DNA of 64,000 bases from Sialis fuliginosa (GCA_961205875.1 OY540820.1:4650001-4714000), one strand, 5' to 3'; shown: positions 41,636 through 55,400, counted from the first letter of the stretch. Numbers and translations: made by a program. The notes: a model not told the origin generated them from the sequence alone.

Positions 41636-43911
41636 TTGTTACATAGAAGATAATACAAATATATTTGAACATCGGTCATGTTATTTGGTATCTTCATTTA
41701 GAAGATTTTTTTGAGGCGCATGCACACAACAATTTTCTTAATAACGTGTCAATTTCGCGCAGTAATAATTAAAGAAATTTTCTAAATGAAAATACCAAAA
41801 AGGCAATACTTGTTCGTAAGTAACCTATATATTTATTATTATTACTAAGGTATTATTTTTTATAAATTAAAGTCTACATTCCTTTTAGCCAGAGCTGCAT
41901 TAAGATCGCAACGAATTTAAATTAGTATTGTGGTATAACGACTTAAAATTTTTGATTTTTTAAAATTATATGTATTTTGAAAGTAAAATATATTGAGAGT
42001 ATACTGTGAAAATTGTAGACAGAAATTCAAAGTATTTAAGAAGTTATAGCTCATAGAAGAGAACGGGCTGTGTTAGTGTAAAATGTGTTACTAAATCTTT
42101 AAACGCATTTTTTTTTAAACCACTTTTTTCGGTTGGTGGGAAGTAGAAATTCTAATCAACCGATCGGGCTATAATTTTAACACGTTGTTCTACACAGTAA
42201 TATTTATCGTATTACCTCAATTTATTATTAATTATTTAAAAAAAACACGATTTTCGAAAACTTTTTTTTATTATAAATGTCTTATTCTAGGTAATACGAT
42301 AGAGACAATTAAAATCACTACAAATGGAGATGTGCTTCCCACCACTTTTTTTCGAGGAGTCCACTTTGACCCCAAAAAAATACAGTGTTATAAAATTTAT
42401 TAAAAAAAATTTTTTTTTATAATTTAAGTTACAAAAAAAACATCAAAAGACTGAAAAGATTATATTTTACAAAAAAAATCCTGAAATAAAGTTAAATTTT
42501 TAGGCGTCACACTACAATACTGATTTAAATTGTTATTTTTCTAGTATTTTTTTGAAATCTTTCTAATTTAATTGTTTCAAAATGTTTAGGTAAAAGTAAT
42601 ATAATAATAATCAAATCGACTAACACCAATTTATAAATAATTTGTTTAACTCAAATTATAAAATGAATGTTAGAAATAAATGTAATTGGTGTAATGATTA
42701 TTAAAATAATATTATTCGAGTGAGGTTAAAAATACATACATAGCTTCCTTATACTTATTAGGAAAGTCTATAGGTTCATAACAAGTCACCTAGCGTACAG
42801 CCTTTATATACGAAACTGTTACTAAAACTTGATGACGGCCATTTTTCTCAAATGTCATTTTCAATTAAGTTTAATAAGTTATAAATATTGTTTCGTACCT
42901 TGTTGTAATAATTCAACTTACAAAACTAAGTTTATTCTATATAGTTGCAATATTTATGATAATAATATACTCAAGAAATTACGGCTTTCCAAGGGCAAAA
43001 ATCCTAAATTTGAGGATTTCGGCTGATTTTTAGTATTCTTCTACATATATAGTTTTTATAACTTACGCGTTGAAACTTTGTATACTACAAACAACATTGA
43101 CCGCTGGACAGAACATGAATTATGACGTCACAAACGCTTCAATCAATCACGTCGCGTTTTAAATGTTAAATGGTCAATACTCTCATTAGAAAATAATATT
43201 TGAAAATCGACCTGTTTTTGTGCCATATAAAATATTTATTATTAACAAATAAATGGTACATCGCTGACTTTATGGAGCGCATTGGTCTCGACGTTAGGTA
43301 GCATGTTATGAATCCTATATGTTTCCTTGGCTAACAATAAGTAGCTTCCCATTAAGATAAACTACAAATGTACACTGAGTTACAAAAGCTTGGAGTTTCT
43401 CCATGCAACAAACGAATGAATATAATTAGTTACAAAGATATATTATATCACTATAACTTACTAAATATACTATTGTTTTCTACGTAGATGGATATTCATA
43501 CAAATTTGAATGTTCATTTGGAAAAATAAATGTCTTTCATTGTAAAATTTAAAAATATGTAAAAAATAGCAAATAAAAATATATTAAATAAATCAGTCTC
43601 TGTCGATATGTATCTTATTTTACTCATCATGTTACAGATTCCGCCAAGATCTCAGCCCTTTATTGATGGAATTTCATTAAGATAATCTTAGAAATTAGTG
43701 AACAATAAGATTTTTTTTAATTCTTTTAATTTTCAAGGTCATTCATCAAATGTTAGCACCCCCAACTACGACAAAATTAAAAATACGTGGTGTTTAACAA
43801 TTTGACTCCCAGAAGATAGCGTTAGCTGGAAGCAAATTTGTGTGCAAATTCTTTATAATATCGGGCATAAAACATAGTAGACGGGTCTGGAACACCCGGT
43901 ATAATATAGCA
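41636..43911. other. Gene-free AT-rich stretch
   Basis: No supported gene. Open frames at 42185-42403 and 42829-43026 have no domain. Part of 42880-42930 ('ttgttgtaataattcaactt') is repeated inverted at about 55860-55890. 'atgacgtcacaaacg' lies near 43122. Confidence 0.4.
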
Positions 43912-44117
43912 CAGTGGTTCTTAAACTAGGGTACGTTGAACTTTTGCGGGAGGTCCGTGAAAAATATTTGGCAAAAATTAAAGTACTTTTACATTTATAT
44001 TTACCAGTGATTAATTATTACCTAACGACTTTCTTTGTTTTTCTGTCAGGGAGCGGGGTCCCTGAAAAATGATTGTTCAAAAAGGGTTCCTAGACCACAT
44101 AAGTTTAAGAACCGCTG
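43912..44117. mobile_element. hAT MITE with CAGTGGTTCTTAAAC ends
   Basis: Ends CAGTGGTTCTTAAACT and AGTTTAAGAACCGCTG, flanks ATATAGCA and ATAAAGCA (7 of 8). Lies about 220 bp upstream of zinc-finger gene 2. Confidence 0.87.
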
Positions 44118-44333
44118 ATAAAGCAGATATCTAGCGAGTGACGTCAGAGCTAACTTTACAGCTAGCGTCTCTGTTGTATTTAACTGCATTCTATTAATTG
44201 TGAATTTGCAATACTTTCTAATAGATTTTAGCGAATCAGTTATTATTGTTTGTGTCACATAGTCCAGAATTACGGTTTTATTTATTTAATTTATAAACTT
44301 TGACCTCAAGATCGAATAAAGTGTGTAATAAAA

Positions 44334-44594
44334 ATGTTTCACGTGAAACAAGAAGATATAAAAGATGAAATTGAACCTCAAGAATATATAGGAACTTCTG
44401 TTGAATATGAAATATATATTAAACAAGAAGAGATAAAAGAAGAAATTGAACCTTTAGAATATGTTGAAACTTCTGACGAATTAAAAATATATAATAAACA
44501 GGAAGATATAAAAGAAGAAAAGGTAGAAATTGATCCTCTGCAAGATATTGAAATTCGTGATGAATTTGCAATTAACTGCAAGCAAGAATATCAG
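44334..44594 (+). CDS. Zinc-finger gene 2, exon 1 with KQE repeats
   Basis: 87 acidic residues built from tandem units (VKQEDIKDEIEPQEY, IKQEEIKEEIEPLEY, NKQEDIKEEKVEIDPLQ). Several fit the SUMO-acceptor consensus hydrophobic-K-x-E. Unit number differs from the paralogue, so the repeats have expanded or contracted. Confidence 0.8.
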
Positions 44595-46088
44595 GTAATG
44601 AAAAACATTGTTAATATTGAATAATCAAATATATAGTATACTTAGTTGCTATACAATAAAATAATAAGTGTTAATTAAAATTAAAAGATAAAGGTAGGTA
44701 TCGCTCTGTTTGACATATGTCGCGCATGCGTAAATGTAAAAGTAAAAAATTACAGTGTCTCTAAAACAATTTTTATTTTATAAAATTAGCATTCATGTCA
44801 CAACGATAGACAATATTTATAATTAGTGCAGTCGTAGCAGGGGGGGGGGGGGGAGGGGGGCACAATTGGGCATAAGTCTTAAAGTTAATGATGTAAGCTA
44901 TATTTAAAAAAGTAGAGTTTGTAGAATCGCGCCAAGCTGATATATTAACAATTCAACTTATTCGTTAATCTGTCAATTTTAATTTGTTAATAATAGGGAA
45001 AGGTGGTTCCGACGGTCTTAGGGTAATAATAGTTATCAAATGTCGTTTTGCAGGGAGACGTAGAAGTTAAACAAGAAAATCTAACAGACACCTACAATCA
45101 AAATGTGAAAACAGAAAATGAAGACTTCAGTGAAGAAACAAAATATAGTGATATTTTTTTAAATTCAAGTAATGAAAATAAAACTAATCATAAAAATAAA
45201 ACATCTAAAATAAAATTAGCTCATTCTAATAACCTACCTTTTAAATGTGACCAATGTGAATATACTTGCAGACAAAAAGTTAGTTTGAATAAACATAAAT
45301 TAATACATTCTAATAAACGACCTTTTAAATGCGACCAATGTGAATTCAGTTATAGAGACAATGGAACTTTGAAAAGGCATAAATTATCACATTCTAACCA
45401 ACGACCTTTTAAATGCGACCAGTGTGAATTTAATTGTAATCAAAAAACTACTTTGAATAAACATAAATTAAGACATTCTAATAAGCGACCTTTTAAATGC
45501 GACCACTGTGAATATAGTAGCAGAGACAGAGGAACTTTGAATAGACATAAATTAACACATTCTAACCAACGACCTTTTAAATGCGACCAATGTGAGTATA
45601 ATTGTAAACAAAAAGGTATGTTGAATAGACATAAATTAAAACATATTTTTGTACGGCTTTTTGAATGCGATCAGTGTGAATACAATTGTAGACAAGAAAG
45701 TAATTTGATTAGACATAAATTAAAACATTCTAATCCACGACCTTTTAAATGCGACCAGTGTGAATATAGTAGCAAAGACAAAGGTATGTTGAATAGACAT
45801 AAATTAACACATACTAATATTCGACCTTTTAAATGTGACCAATGTGAATTTAGTTTTGGAGTAAAAAGCCATTTGAAAACTCATAAATTAATTCATTCTA
45901 ACCAACGGCCTTTTAAATGCGACCAATGTGAATTTAGCTGTAGACAAAAAGGTAACCTGAATAAACATAAATTAAAACATTCTAATGAACGACCTTTCAA
46001 ATGCGAACTATGCGATTATAGTTTTAAACTAAAAGGTACTTTGAATAAACATAAATTAACACATTTTAATAAATTACCTTTTAAATGA
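44334..46088 (+). CDS. C2H2 zinc-finger protein 2 (two exons, 10 fingers)
   Basis: Exons 44334-44594 and 45054-46088 join in phase 0 to 431 aa. Exon 1 begins MFHVKQE, holds three to four KQE-centred repeats of about 28-30 residues and ends KQEYQ before donor GTAATG. Exon 2, after acceptor GTTTTGCAG, begins GDVEVKQENLTDTY and, after an acidic leader, carries ten C2H2 fingers of the FKCDQCEF/Y type with SNxRP linkers. The linker after finger 5 is worn (IFVRL). Same split, same intron phase and similar leader as the gene at 5005, so the two are paralogues. A nuclear DNA-binding role is inferred from the array. The last finger's linker ends NKLPFK at TGA, where a Cys codon is expected. Confidence 0.88.
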
Positions 46089-46142
46089 AACTAGTGTTAT
46101 AGAAATAAATGTTATTTGACTACACATAAATTAATTAATAAA
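46086..46142 (+). pseudogene. Decayed eleventh finger of zinc-finger gene 2
   Basis: After the terminating TGA the frame still spells a finger: TGA where the first Cys is expected, then AAC, TAG (for Gln), TGT and CYRNKCYLTTHKLI. Two nonsense changes therefore cut off at least one finger that was once coding. Confidence 0.75.
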
Positions 46143-46947
46143 CAACTTAATGTCAATATTGAAATGGAATTTTTAAATACATTACATATTAATAATAATA
46201 TTTGAAGACATAGCTCCATCGCGCCAAGCTGAGATATTAACTATTTCACATTTGTTAACTATGTTACTAAACATTTATATTAGTGTTTTTTATAAGTTTC
46301 TAATGTTTTTTTCCTCATTTTTGTATTCAAATATATAATATTAAATACATACATATAAATTCAAATATTTTAATTATTCATACCTGAATTTTCATATAAC
46401 ATTCATGAAAAATAAATAATGTACCAAAATATTTTTAGACAAAAAGGCAATACGGGGGGTTGGGGAGGGTTCATAGATTTTTAATAAAATACAAATTTTC
46501 TGTATAAAAACATTAAAAAACAAAAACAAAAGTTATTTTCATTGGAAGTTTAGTCCTTTGTATTTGAAATAAATTGTCATATCTAACAATGAATTTCATA
46601 TTTTGAAAAAAAAATTGAAAACTGTACCTCCGTCCGACAGACCTTTTTCGTTTTAAATCGTAAATTAAATATATTTCTAATTAAGCTAGCAACTTCTACT
46701 TCCAGGTAGCTTCCTAAAATTGTATTGGTTATCGATTTATAAAAAAATTATCACGAAAAGTCCTTAGACAAAAAATTGTTATAAGGACATCTGAAAATTA
46801 CACCTTCGGACCGACACATGTGGTCTGACTGGACCTCTATACATTTTGCATGGAAAACGCATAGAATGTGACATATTTTTGTCATTCTATCTGACTTTTT
46901 TCTACTTTTTTCTAGAATATTTTCATAGGAATTATTTATCCAAACTA
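46143..46947. other. Intergenic stretch
   Basis: AT-rich with no gene. 'atcgcgccaagctgagatatta' at about 46218 repeats a segment in intron 1 of zinc-finger gene 2 (44929-44951). Confidence 0.45.
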
Positions 46948-47077
46948 TCGTTTATGCTCACTTTACACACATGCACGCATAGGGTGACCAGATTTTAGTT
47001 ATTGTAATGTCAGCGTTTACAATAACTAAAATCTGGTCACCCTATGCGTGCATGTGTGTAAAGTGAGCATAAACGAT
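46948..47077. repeat. Inverted duplication of host flank plus MITE end
   Basis: Arms of about 58 bp, apparently perfect, start in host DNA ('atcgtttatgctcac'), cross the target duplication TGCACGCA and run into the MITE end TAGGGTGACCAGATTTTAG. Then, after about 12 bp, the whole is repeated in inverse. Confidence 0.85.
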
Positions 47078-47266
47078 TTTTTTTTTTTCATAAAACTTAT
47101 TACCCTAATCTGCACTTTTACACTCCCTGCTCTATTTTTGATGACCTTTTATTTAGTCGTCATCATTTTTAGAAAACCCGGAAAAATTGCACCGAAACCC
47201 TGAGCCCGAAGATCCAGTATGCAAACTCTGAGACTCCAGGTCAAAACCTGAGTCCTGGTCACCCTA
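46980..47266. mobile_element. hAT-type MITE, TAGGGTGACCAG family, rearranged copy
   Basis: Ends TAGGGTGACCAG and CTGGTCACCCTA with flanks TGCACGCA and TGTACGCA (7 of 8). The left part has been replaced by an inverted duplication that also contains host flank. Confidence 0.82.
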
Positions 47267-47768
47267 TGTACGCATATATTCATGTACACATTCGTTTATT
47301 TGTATATAATCATATTATTATGTTGTTTCTTTTCTCTTTGTTCTCCAAACAAAATTTTTATAAATAAATATAATTCATTTTATATATATATTTTTGTTAA
47401 TATAAAATCAACTTATAAATAACAACCTCATTCATAAATAGTAAATCTTCATTCATTATTTACAATTTTTTAAAGAGAGATTGTAGACTTTGTTTACAAG
47501 AAGGCGATAAGCTGCATCAAAAAACTTTTTTTTGTCAAACGTGCTCAAATCAGTATCTAGTGTATCAGCTTGCATTTCTGAAGACCAATAAATCAGTTCG
47601 TATCATATTCCATCATAAAGCTCATTGTTATCCATTTTTTTATAACAACATTGAAATAACTCAAAATAAAATACAAAAACAAACGAAAAAAAAACAATTT
47701 TTTTTCACAATCTAAAAGCCTTTTAAGAATTTTTTTTCGTTTACATGTAGAAAAACATATGCCGAAGC

Positions 47769-47981
47769 CAGGGCCGTAACTACCACCGGGGCAGCTGGGG
47801 CGGTTCTTGAAAATGTTAAACATAAATTATTCATGAAAATAAAAACTTGAGATTATCGACTAAAAAAAAAAAGGTCATTAAAATCTAAATTACAAATAAG
47901 TGGTACGTTTCCAAGTAAGAATGTGGGGGTCCCTCGGTCTCTTCTTGCCCCAGGGCCCCCGAGTTTGTAGTTACGGCCCTG
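47769..47981. mobile_element. hAT MITE, CAGGGCCGTAACTACCACC family
   Basis: Ends CAGGGCCGTAACTACC and GTAGTTACGGCCCTG with a perfect 8-bp target duplication GCCGAAGC (47761-47768 and 47982-47989); 213 bp. Confidence 0.9.
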
Positions 47982-48324
47982 GCCGAAGCCACTGAGAGAG
48001 GTAAGACATTAAAAAATTTTGCCTACCTGTGATAGAAATAAGTGTGAAGTTGAGTCAAATTTTCATACAAATGCATGTAAATGCATAAGGGTCCAGCCAG
48101 ACACCATGTGTCGGTCCGAAGGTTATCGGAATTAAACCACCCCGACCCTGGAGACACTTGATACACATATCGGGGAGGAGTAATACAAATATAAAAAAAG
48201 TAAGTTCGAAGCACAGTAACATAATATTATTCATACATCTTAAAGATAGTTTTAATATAGGCTCATAACAAAAAATAATAAAACTTTGAAAAAAAAAATT
48301 ATTGTACATACTTCTTTGATATCG

Positions 48325-48489
48325 TTAAAATATCAAAAAATATGAAAACAAGAATAAATAAAAGATTTTTTTGTAATTGATATTCTATTATACGTTTATA
48401 GCATTTAAATACATCTCCCAAGTGACGTCATTCCCCCGCGACCGCTGATTGGTCAAGGAGCTGATGAGACTACCTTGTCTTTATATACC
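48325..48489. mobile_element. Foldback element, half copy (copy 4)
   Basis: Only the right arm of the CRE/CCAAT/TATA family is present, from 'gttaaaatatcaaaaaata' to 'tgtctttatataccg'. It keeps TGACGTCA, GATTGG and TTTATATA. A short CTATGTCTATG-ended fragment follows (about 48496-48535). Confidence 0.75.
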
Positions 48490-48539
48490 GTGTTCTATGT
48501 CTATGAGTAGAATATTATGTCCATTATGTCTATGGTAGA

Positions 48540-49402
48540 GCCCTGTAAATGCCAAAAGGGTCAAAAGGTTAAAGGTAGATGATTTTTTTTTATTTATTAC
48601 AAATAATTTACAACTTAAAAATTTAAAAAGCATATATTTACATTAAATAATGGTATGTATAGCTTAAGTAATTGAAAATTTCAATTTCTATTTTACTATT
48701 AATGTATGTTTAAATTTTCGCGCTAAAAATATTTAAGAAGAAAAAGAAGAAATAATTGGAATGCAGAAAATTATTATACCTATTTGTACGATACGTATTC
48801 TGTTACTCTTATCATTTTCCTATTAATGTAGTTTTAAAAGTTATTTTTCATATATCTGTGCCTTATTAGCGAACATATGTGATAAATTTAAATAAATAAT
48901 TGGAATTCGAAACACAGTAAGTAGCAATTGTAAAATGTATGATTAATTTGTACAATATATAATGTTTGAGGTACCTAATTGCCATTTTATGTTTGTGCTA
49001 AACCCATGTTAAAAATGTTAATTGTAAAATCAAATAACTGTTTTGATAATTAATTTAAAGTAAATTGTATAAATGTATATAAGACAGAAGGTAATGGGTA
49101 ATAACAAGATGCTGTACTTATTGTTAGTACAGAGAATTGTATATTATGACATGCCACATTCCTTAATACAGAAAGTTTTTCCACATACTTTCCATAATTA
49201 AATGCTTTTTCACATGATAAAAAATTACACATTAATGAGATAGCTGAACAAATTGATAATATTAGGTGCTCATATTGTATATTTTTTATATTATATTTGT
49301 CAAATAATTTTAGGAAAAATTCTTTGAACACCAAAAATGAATGAATACTCTTGAAGAATGTTAATCACATATTTACAAAACTAGTAGTGTTTGTTTTGAA
49401 AA
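48540..49402. other. Upstream region of the angiomotin gene
   Basis: AT-rich with no supported gene, RNA or element. It should hold the promoter and 5' UTR of the angiomotin gene unless untranslated exons lie further upstream. No clear TATA/initiator pair stands out. Confidence 0.4.
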
Positions 49403-49481
49403 ATGGGTTCTTTACAACAACCTGGCCGGTTTCTATCATATAGTAATAATATTCAAAGAACATCAGGTCTTCAAAGTCAAG
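49403..49481 (+). CDS. AMOT: Angiomotin exon 1 (start)
   Basis: Encodes MGSLQQPGRFLSYSNN and on to GLQSQ, ending in phase 1 at donor GTAAGT. The frame joins exon 2 cleanly through a split glycine codon. It is the least certain exon because the N-terminus of motins is poorly conserved. Confidence 0.7.
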
Positions 49482-52400
49482 GTAAGTTATATTTTATGAT
49501 AAATATGTTGTATTGATTTTGAAATGAGACCGTTCTCAAGCCAGACCCAACCATCCAACCAAGTTTCATTAATAATAAAGGATTCAGGGGACAGACACAT
49601 AGACGGACGGATAGACAGACAGACACAGAACGAAAAGTATTTGTTTTGATGTGAAACAGAAAGATCAATTTAAAATTTTGAATTTTTTTGTCTCATTCTA
49701 AAATGATCACAAAGCTTCTCGTATCTTTGATATTGCGAGGAAGCAAAAATTGAGAAACTGTATGGTTTAAAGTCTACACAATCACAAACAGTAGCTATCG
49801 CAGATAAATTTTTTATTAAAAAGTAATTTTTTTTAAACTTCAGGTGGTTATCATCAAAGTTTAAGTGGAAGTGAAACAGATGTGTCTACATCGAATGAAA
49901 ATTTATCAAATGAAGAACGATATGTAATTCGTCACACTCCCCGACAAGAACCACAAGGTCAAGAAAATTTACAGCAATCGGTATCTAATAGAAGTTCCTT
50001 GAAAGAAAGTCTTCCTTCTAATCGTAGTTCATTAGATGTTTCATCATCTTCATATAACACGCTTATTATTCATGATGATTTGTGGAATAACAGGTTGGTA
50101 TTTCTGGAATGAGTGAAATGCTAAAAGGCTAACGGTTTTTATGTATTTTCAGATTATCTGGTATTCGTGATCAATCAGAAACTAATACACCCATGTTTCT
50201 TTCTTATTCAGTCGACAGTAAAGTATCTTCTGGTGGACAGAAATCAATAACCAAAGATCGTAACAGTCTCAACAGTATCGGTGTACAGGAAATAACTGAA
50301 ATTCCTGATGATTATTTGAACCAGTCTCATGTTTTGAAGCATCTTGCAAAAGAAGTAAGGAAACTAATTTTAATTAATTTATACATGATGTTCTTTAAGT
50401 ACTCACTCTTACTCAAGGGGGTAATAAATAATAATAATAAAAAACAATAATGACTATTTTTTAATTAAATCATATATTAATCTACCAGTTGATTAATATA
50501 TGATTAAATGTACTGAATTAGACATATGTGTTGATATTTGATTATCACCATTTCTGAATATTAATCTATATACATTTAACTGTCTTACAGCGTGATTTGA
50601 TGACAATTGGCTTATAGGTGTCAAAATGGTGGACATTTAAACTAATTATTAGTATAATTTATTTATTAATTATATTATAGCAACTGTTTTACATTGTTTC
50701 TAATTTGACGATTCTTTCTTTTATATCTTTTGTGTCGTAGTACTTATCATTTTGTAATCATTAGCAAGTGTCCATCACCGCGTGCTCATTACTGGTTTTA
50801 CTTTATCCATTACTGGAGAAAAACATAAACAAAATAAAAAACAAACTATATTTGCAGACTTTGGTAATTAAATTGATTAAATAAAGAGTTACTTGTTTGA
50901 TTAGTAACATGAGTTCATGATAATTACAAAAGAGAAGCCCGTCAATCACAAAAACAGTAAACCTTGCTCTTATAGTGACCATAACTGGTGCCAGTAACTT
51001 ATATTGTTATTTGAATACAGGTGAAAGTTCCATCTAGCTCTGGATCTACAATGAGAGACAGTGGAGTTTCTGAAAATGTTGAACTGGATCGTTTATCTCT
51101 TACACGAAAAGATAATAATTTTCAATCTCATTTTGAATATGACTTACCCAATCCAATAGTATGGAAAAATAGAAGTCCTGGTTGGTCATTAATCAACAGA
51201 CATCGAGGAAAAAATGAAAAATTCAGTTTATCTAAATCACAACCAGATTTATCACGCATCAGTGGTAATTCTTATGATGTCCAATATCGTAGAGGAGCTT
51301 CTGCTCCCCGACCTCGAACTAAAGGGAGAGAAGAATTGGATATTGGAGAAATTTGGCAATCGAATGAAATTGTAGATATTCTTATACATGAAAATAATAC
51401 ACTTAAACTGGAAATCGATAATTGTCAACAGAAGGTCGCAAAATCACAAAAGGTATTTAAAAATATAGCCGATTATGATACCTTAACACTGTGTTCAGGG
51501 TGTCTACTTTCTGGAAAGTCAGGGAAGCTTAAAGTGGTCAGGGAATTTCTTAAAAATTCTGAAATTTTAGGGAATTTATTAAAATTTTTTTGAAACATCA
51601 GGAAAAAAAATGTATAAATTTAAGTAGACGAGCAAAAGAAGTAAGTAACAAGTGTAAATTTTTAAGTTATGACCAAAAAAAGGTCTTCAAATTTTATTTC
51701 TGCATCCCCCCCCCTCCTGGAATTATGAATCTGTGGTCAAGAAAAAGAAAGGGAGTTTTATTTCCAAAAACCAGTGGACACCCTGGTGTTATATTTTTAC
51801 CGATTTAATATTTAATTGAATTCTAGTTGGAGCAAGAAATCAGTAAAGTACATCAAGCACACGCGGAGCTAGTGGCAATGTCTGAAAAAAGGGAACGTTT
51901 AGAGAGAACGGCACGAATGAGATTGCAGGCGGATTGTAGAAGATTTCAGGAACTAAATCATGCTCTCAGAGAACAATCTGATCTACTACAAACCCAGCTG
52001 TTGGCGACACGAGCTGCGACACCCAACGATCTACCGACTGATGCGTTACGCAAAGAATTGGCCAAACGTGAAGTTCTAATTGCCCAACTTATCACACAAA
52101 GTAAGTTTGTAAAATACTAGCGCATTGGATCTGGTTTTATCCGGGAATATTCATTTAATGCCCACCCAACATTTTCATCCAACATGCAAACAGTAAACCT
52201 TGCTCTTATAGTGGCCATAACTGGTGCCAGTACCTTACTTGTTTTTAATAAACAAGTTCAATTAAAAACTGTATCTCGCACATACAGAGTGTCCCAAGAC
52301 TATGTTGTTATAAATGAAATATTGAACTTTGATAAACATGCAATTTTGTCATATGTAATAGAAAACTTCAAACTTTTTTTACATCGTTGTCAGATCTTTT

Positions 52401-55400
52401 ATCAATTTTATAATACTTATCCGGTGTTGAGACGATACTTTCTCTTGCCTCTATACGTCTGAGCTCCCTGGTAATGTCACCCTCTCCCCATCCAAACTGA
52501 GTAGCATTTGTTTTTCTGTAAGCAGCTTAATTTGTAATGTTTTATTTTGAACACACGGTACAATTGTTTATTTATTTATAGACAAAGAACTGGTTGCTTC
52601 GAAAGAACGTCAGGAAATCGAACTTGCTGCGCAAAGAGCTACTTTACAAGAACAAAGGACTCACATCGATATATTAGACACGGCTTTAACAAATGCGCAA
52701 GGAAACGTGGTCCGTTTAGAAGAGGAAGTGAGTTTTTTTTTATTTTACAGCAACGATAAACAGGTATGATAATTTTAAAATTTGTTACAGTGCCGAAAGA
52801 AACAGATGTACGTAGAACGTGTGGCGCAGTTACAGAGAGCTCTTTCATCGCTACAGCTAGCTAGCGACAGACGTGAGCAAACGGAACGGAAACTGCGACT
52901 GCAATTAGAGCGTGAGTTACGTAATGAACGATCGAAACCGGACGAGTCGGGCGGCGGCATTAGTAACAGCTTGAATGAAACTTCAGCTGCTGAACTGAAA
53001 CGTAGGTTGAGAGAGCGGGAAGAGAAGATCATGAGGCTCGAAGGAGAGTGTGCTAAATGGGAGCAGCGTTATCTTGAAGAAAGTGCGTTGAGGCAAGCCG
53101 CTATTGATGCTGCAAGCATTCCCAAGTAAATTGATCGTTTAATGTGATGTTACATGTGTTTTTATTTAATTAATTTGTTTCCAGAGATGCAAAAATCGCT
53201 GCTTTAGAAAAAACTAGCCAAGATGCTGAAAAATTGATTGCAGAAGCCCGGACAGAAAAAATAAGGCATATGGATGAGGTGCACGAAGCACAAAAGAAAG
53301 TTGCAGATCTTGAAGCAAGGTATTTATTTATATATACATATCTAAATACATGCGTGTAGTATGAGGATCTTGAAAAATGAAAGAGATAGAGATAAAAGTT
53401 ACCTTTAAGAGGGGACAGTTTATAGTGTAATAAAGTTAGCATAAATAAAGGCAAATCGGGAACTTATTCTGCGCAAAATGATTTTTTGTAGAATTGTTCT
53501 ATTATTATTATTATTTCTTTTTGTACGTTTTGTAATTAATCTAAAAATTTAAAACCTATGTAGATTTGTAGGAAATATCATAATGAATTAAGAGGTATTT
53601 TTTTTATTCGATTATCAGAAGCCTGGACATTTAAGATTGGTTTTTTTGTCAGCTAATTTGACCGGGAACTATTTTCCATAAGTCTAGTGCGGGGTTCTTT
53701 AATTTTTTCTACGAATGTATTAATAAGAATAAATAACAAACACAAATTATAATCGTTTATTATTTTCAGATTAAAAGATTTCGAATCAAAGTTAGCAGAA
53801 CGTGATGCAATGATACGTGTATTACAGAAACACGCATACGATAAAGACGTTTCCGCAAGTTCTTCATTCAGCAATATCCTAGGACGGTCACCGCATCATA
53901 CGCCTCATGCTAGTCTCCATTCGGCAACAGCTACGACAGATCTTGATACTGTTTTGGGTACTTCGGTTTCACGCGAGGAACTCGGTATGATTTAACAAAT
54001 CTATATTAATATTATAAAAAAAGTAGGTTTGTCCGATGTAATCTCAAAAATACTATAGTGTACATATCGCCATGCTATAACTCAAAAGAGCTGAGCAGTC
54101 AATAAATAAGTCAAATTTAGCTCATAAACAATAAGAGATACGTTTTAAATTAGTAAAGTACCAGTTCTTACAAAATTTTTATTTGTGATTCAGTTCTCAT
54201 AAAAATTGGGCCAGTTGATTTGTTAGTTCCTGCTATTTATAAAAGTAACTTTTCAAAATAAATTGTAAACTTAAAATAAATATAAACATGAGGTTATTTG
54301 AAGTTTTCTGTTTTTATTTCAGTAAGCAGTGTATTAACTGGATCAACAGGTTTCGGTTCAAGCAATTCTTACGCAGGTAGCGACTCTTCTTATCATACAT
54401 CGTATTCAAAATATGGAAGTGCTGCTAATAAAAGCTTTGACTCTACAAAAAAGAGTTTGGATGATCAATTAAAAGAACTGGATAACCAGTTAGATAATCA
54501 TCAACTTCTTAATAAGGTAAGTGATGCAGAAGTTGACGAAACATTTTATTAGGCTGCCGCCTCGATGTATACATAAATATTGTACTATTTTAATCCATAT
54601 TTATTTGTATATGAAACGTTTAGGTTGATTGTTTAAAAAATATTTTTTTGAAAATTATTTATTTTAAAAATGCACAGAATTTTTTTATGAAATGTTTTTA
54701 TTTCAATCGATACTTAAATTTTTAGCAAAAAAATATGGGTAAAAATAATGCAACACGTTAAGTATAACAATTATTCTGTACGCTGCATTTAGTAAAAAAA
54801 AAAAAAAACATAGACTCAAATTAAGTATTTTGATTTTAGACTGATTTTAAGTTGATCTCTGTTTAACTTTAATATTAATACTTTTATTTTATGTAAACTT
54901 TATGACTACATTGGTTAATTTAACTTCTAGATTTCAAATGTGTAATAGAATACCGAATATAGATACTATTTTTATTCCCTCAAACCCAGAACAGACTCAA
55001 TTCTGTTTAATATAAAAGAATTTTTTTCTCTATTGATACGTGTCTTAAATCGTACGTCACCATTTGGTAAAAAAAAAGGAACTTGTTAGATACGGTGAGC
55101 TGTCAGTTGTTGATAGCTTGAAAAACATGTTTAATTAAATAATTCGCTATTTTCATATCACAGTTTCTTTTTTAATATTAAAGAGTGAGTAAAAATCTGC
55201 AAAAAAGAACAAATAATCGTTTTAAAAAAAATGTATTTTTAATTAAATTAGGGCAAATAGTTTTTGTAAAAAAAAATATAAAGTACGTGATCAAAGATAT
55301 ACTGAGTTATATTACTGCATAAACGTAGTCGTGTACAGAATAATTACTATACTAGTCCACAATCTATGTTTGCATATTCATATTTGAGATTTCAGTCATC

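Noticed and set aside
52185-52462. 92-codon open frame in angiomotin intron 5
   Set aside because: It begins in a MITE fragment, has no domain and lies between two well-supported exons.
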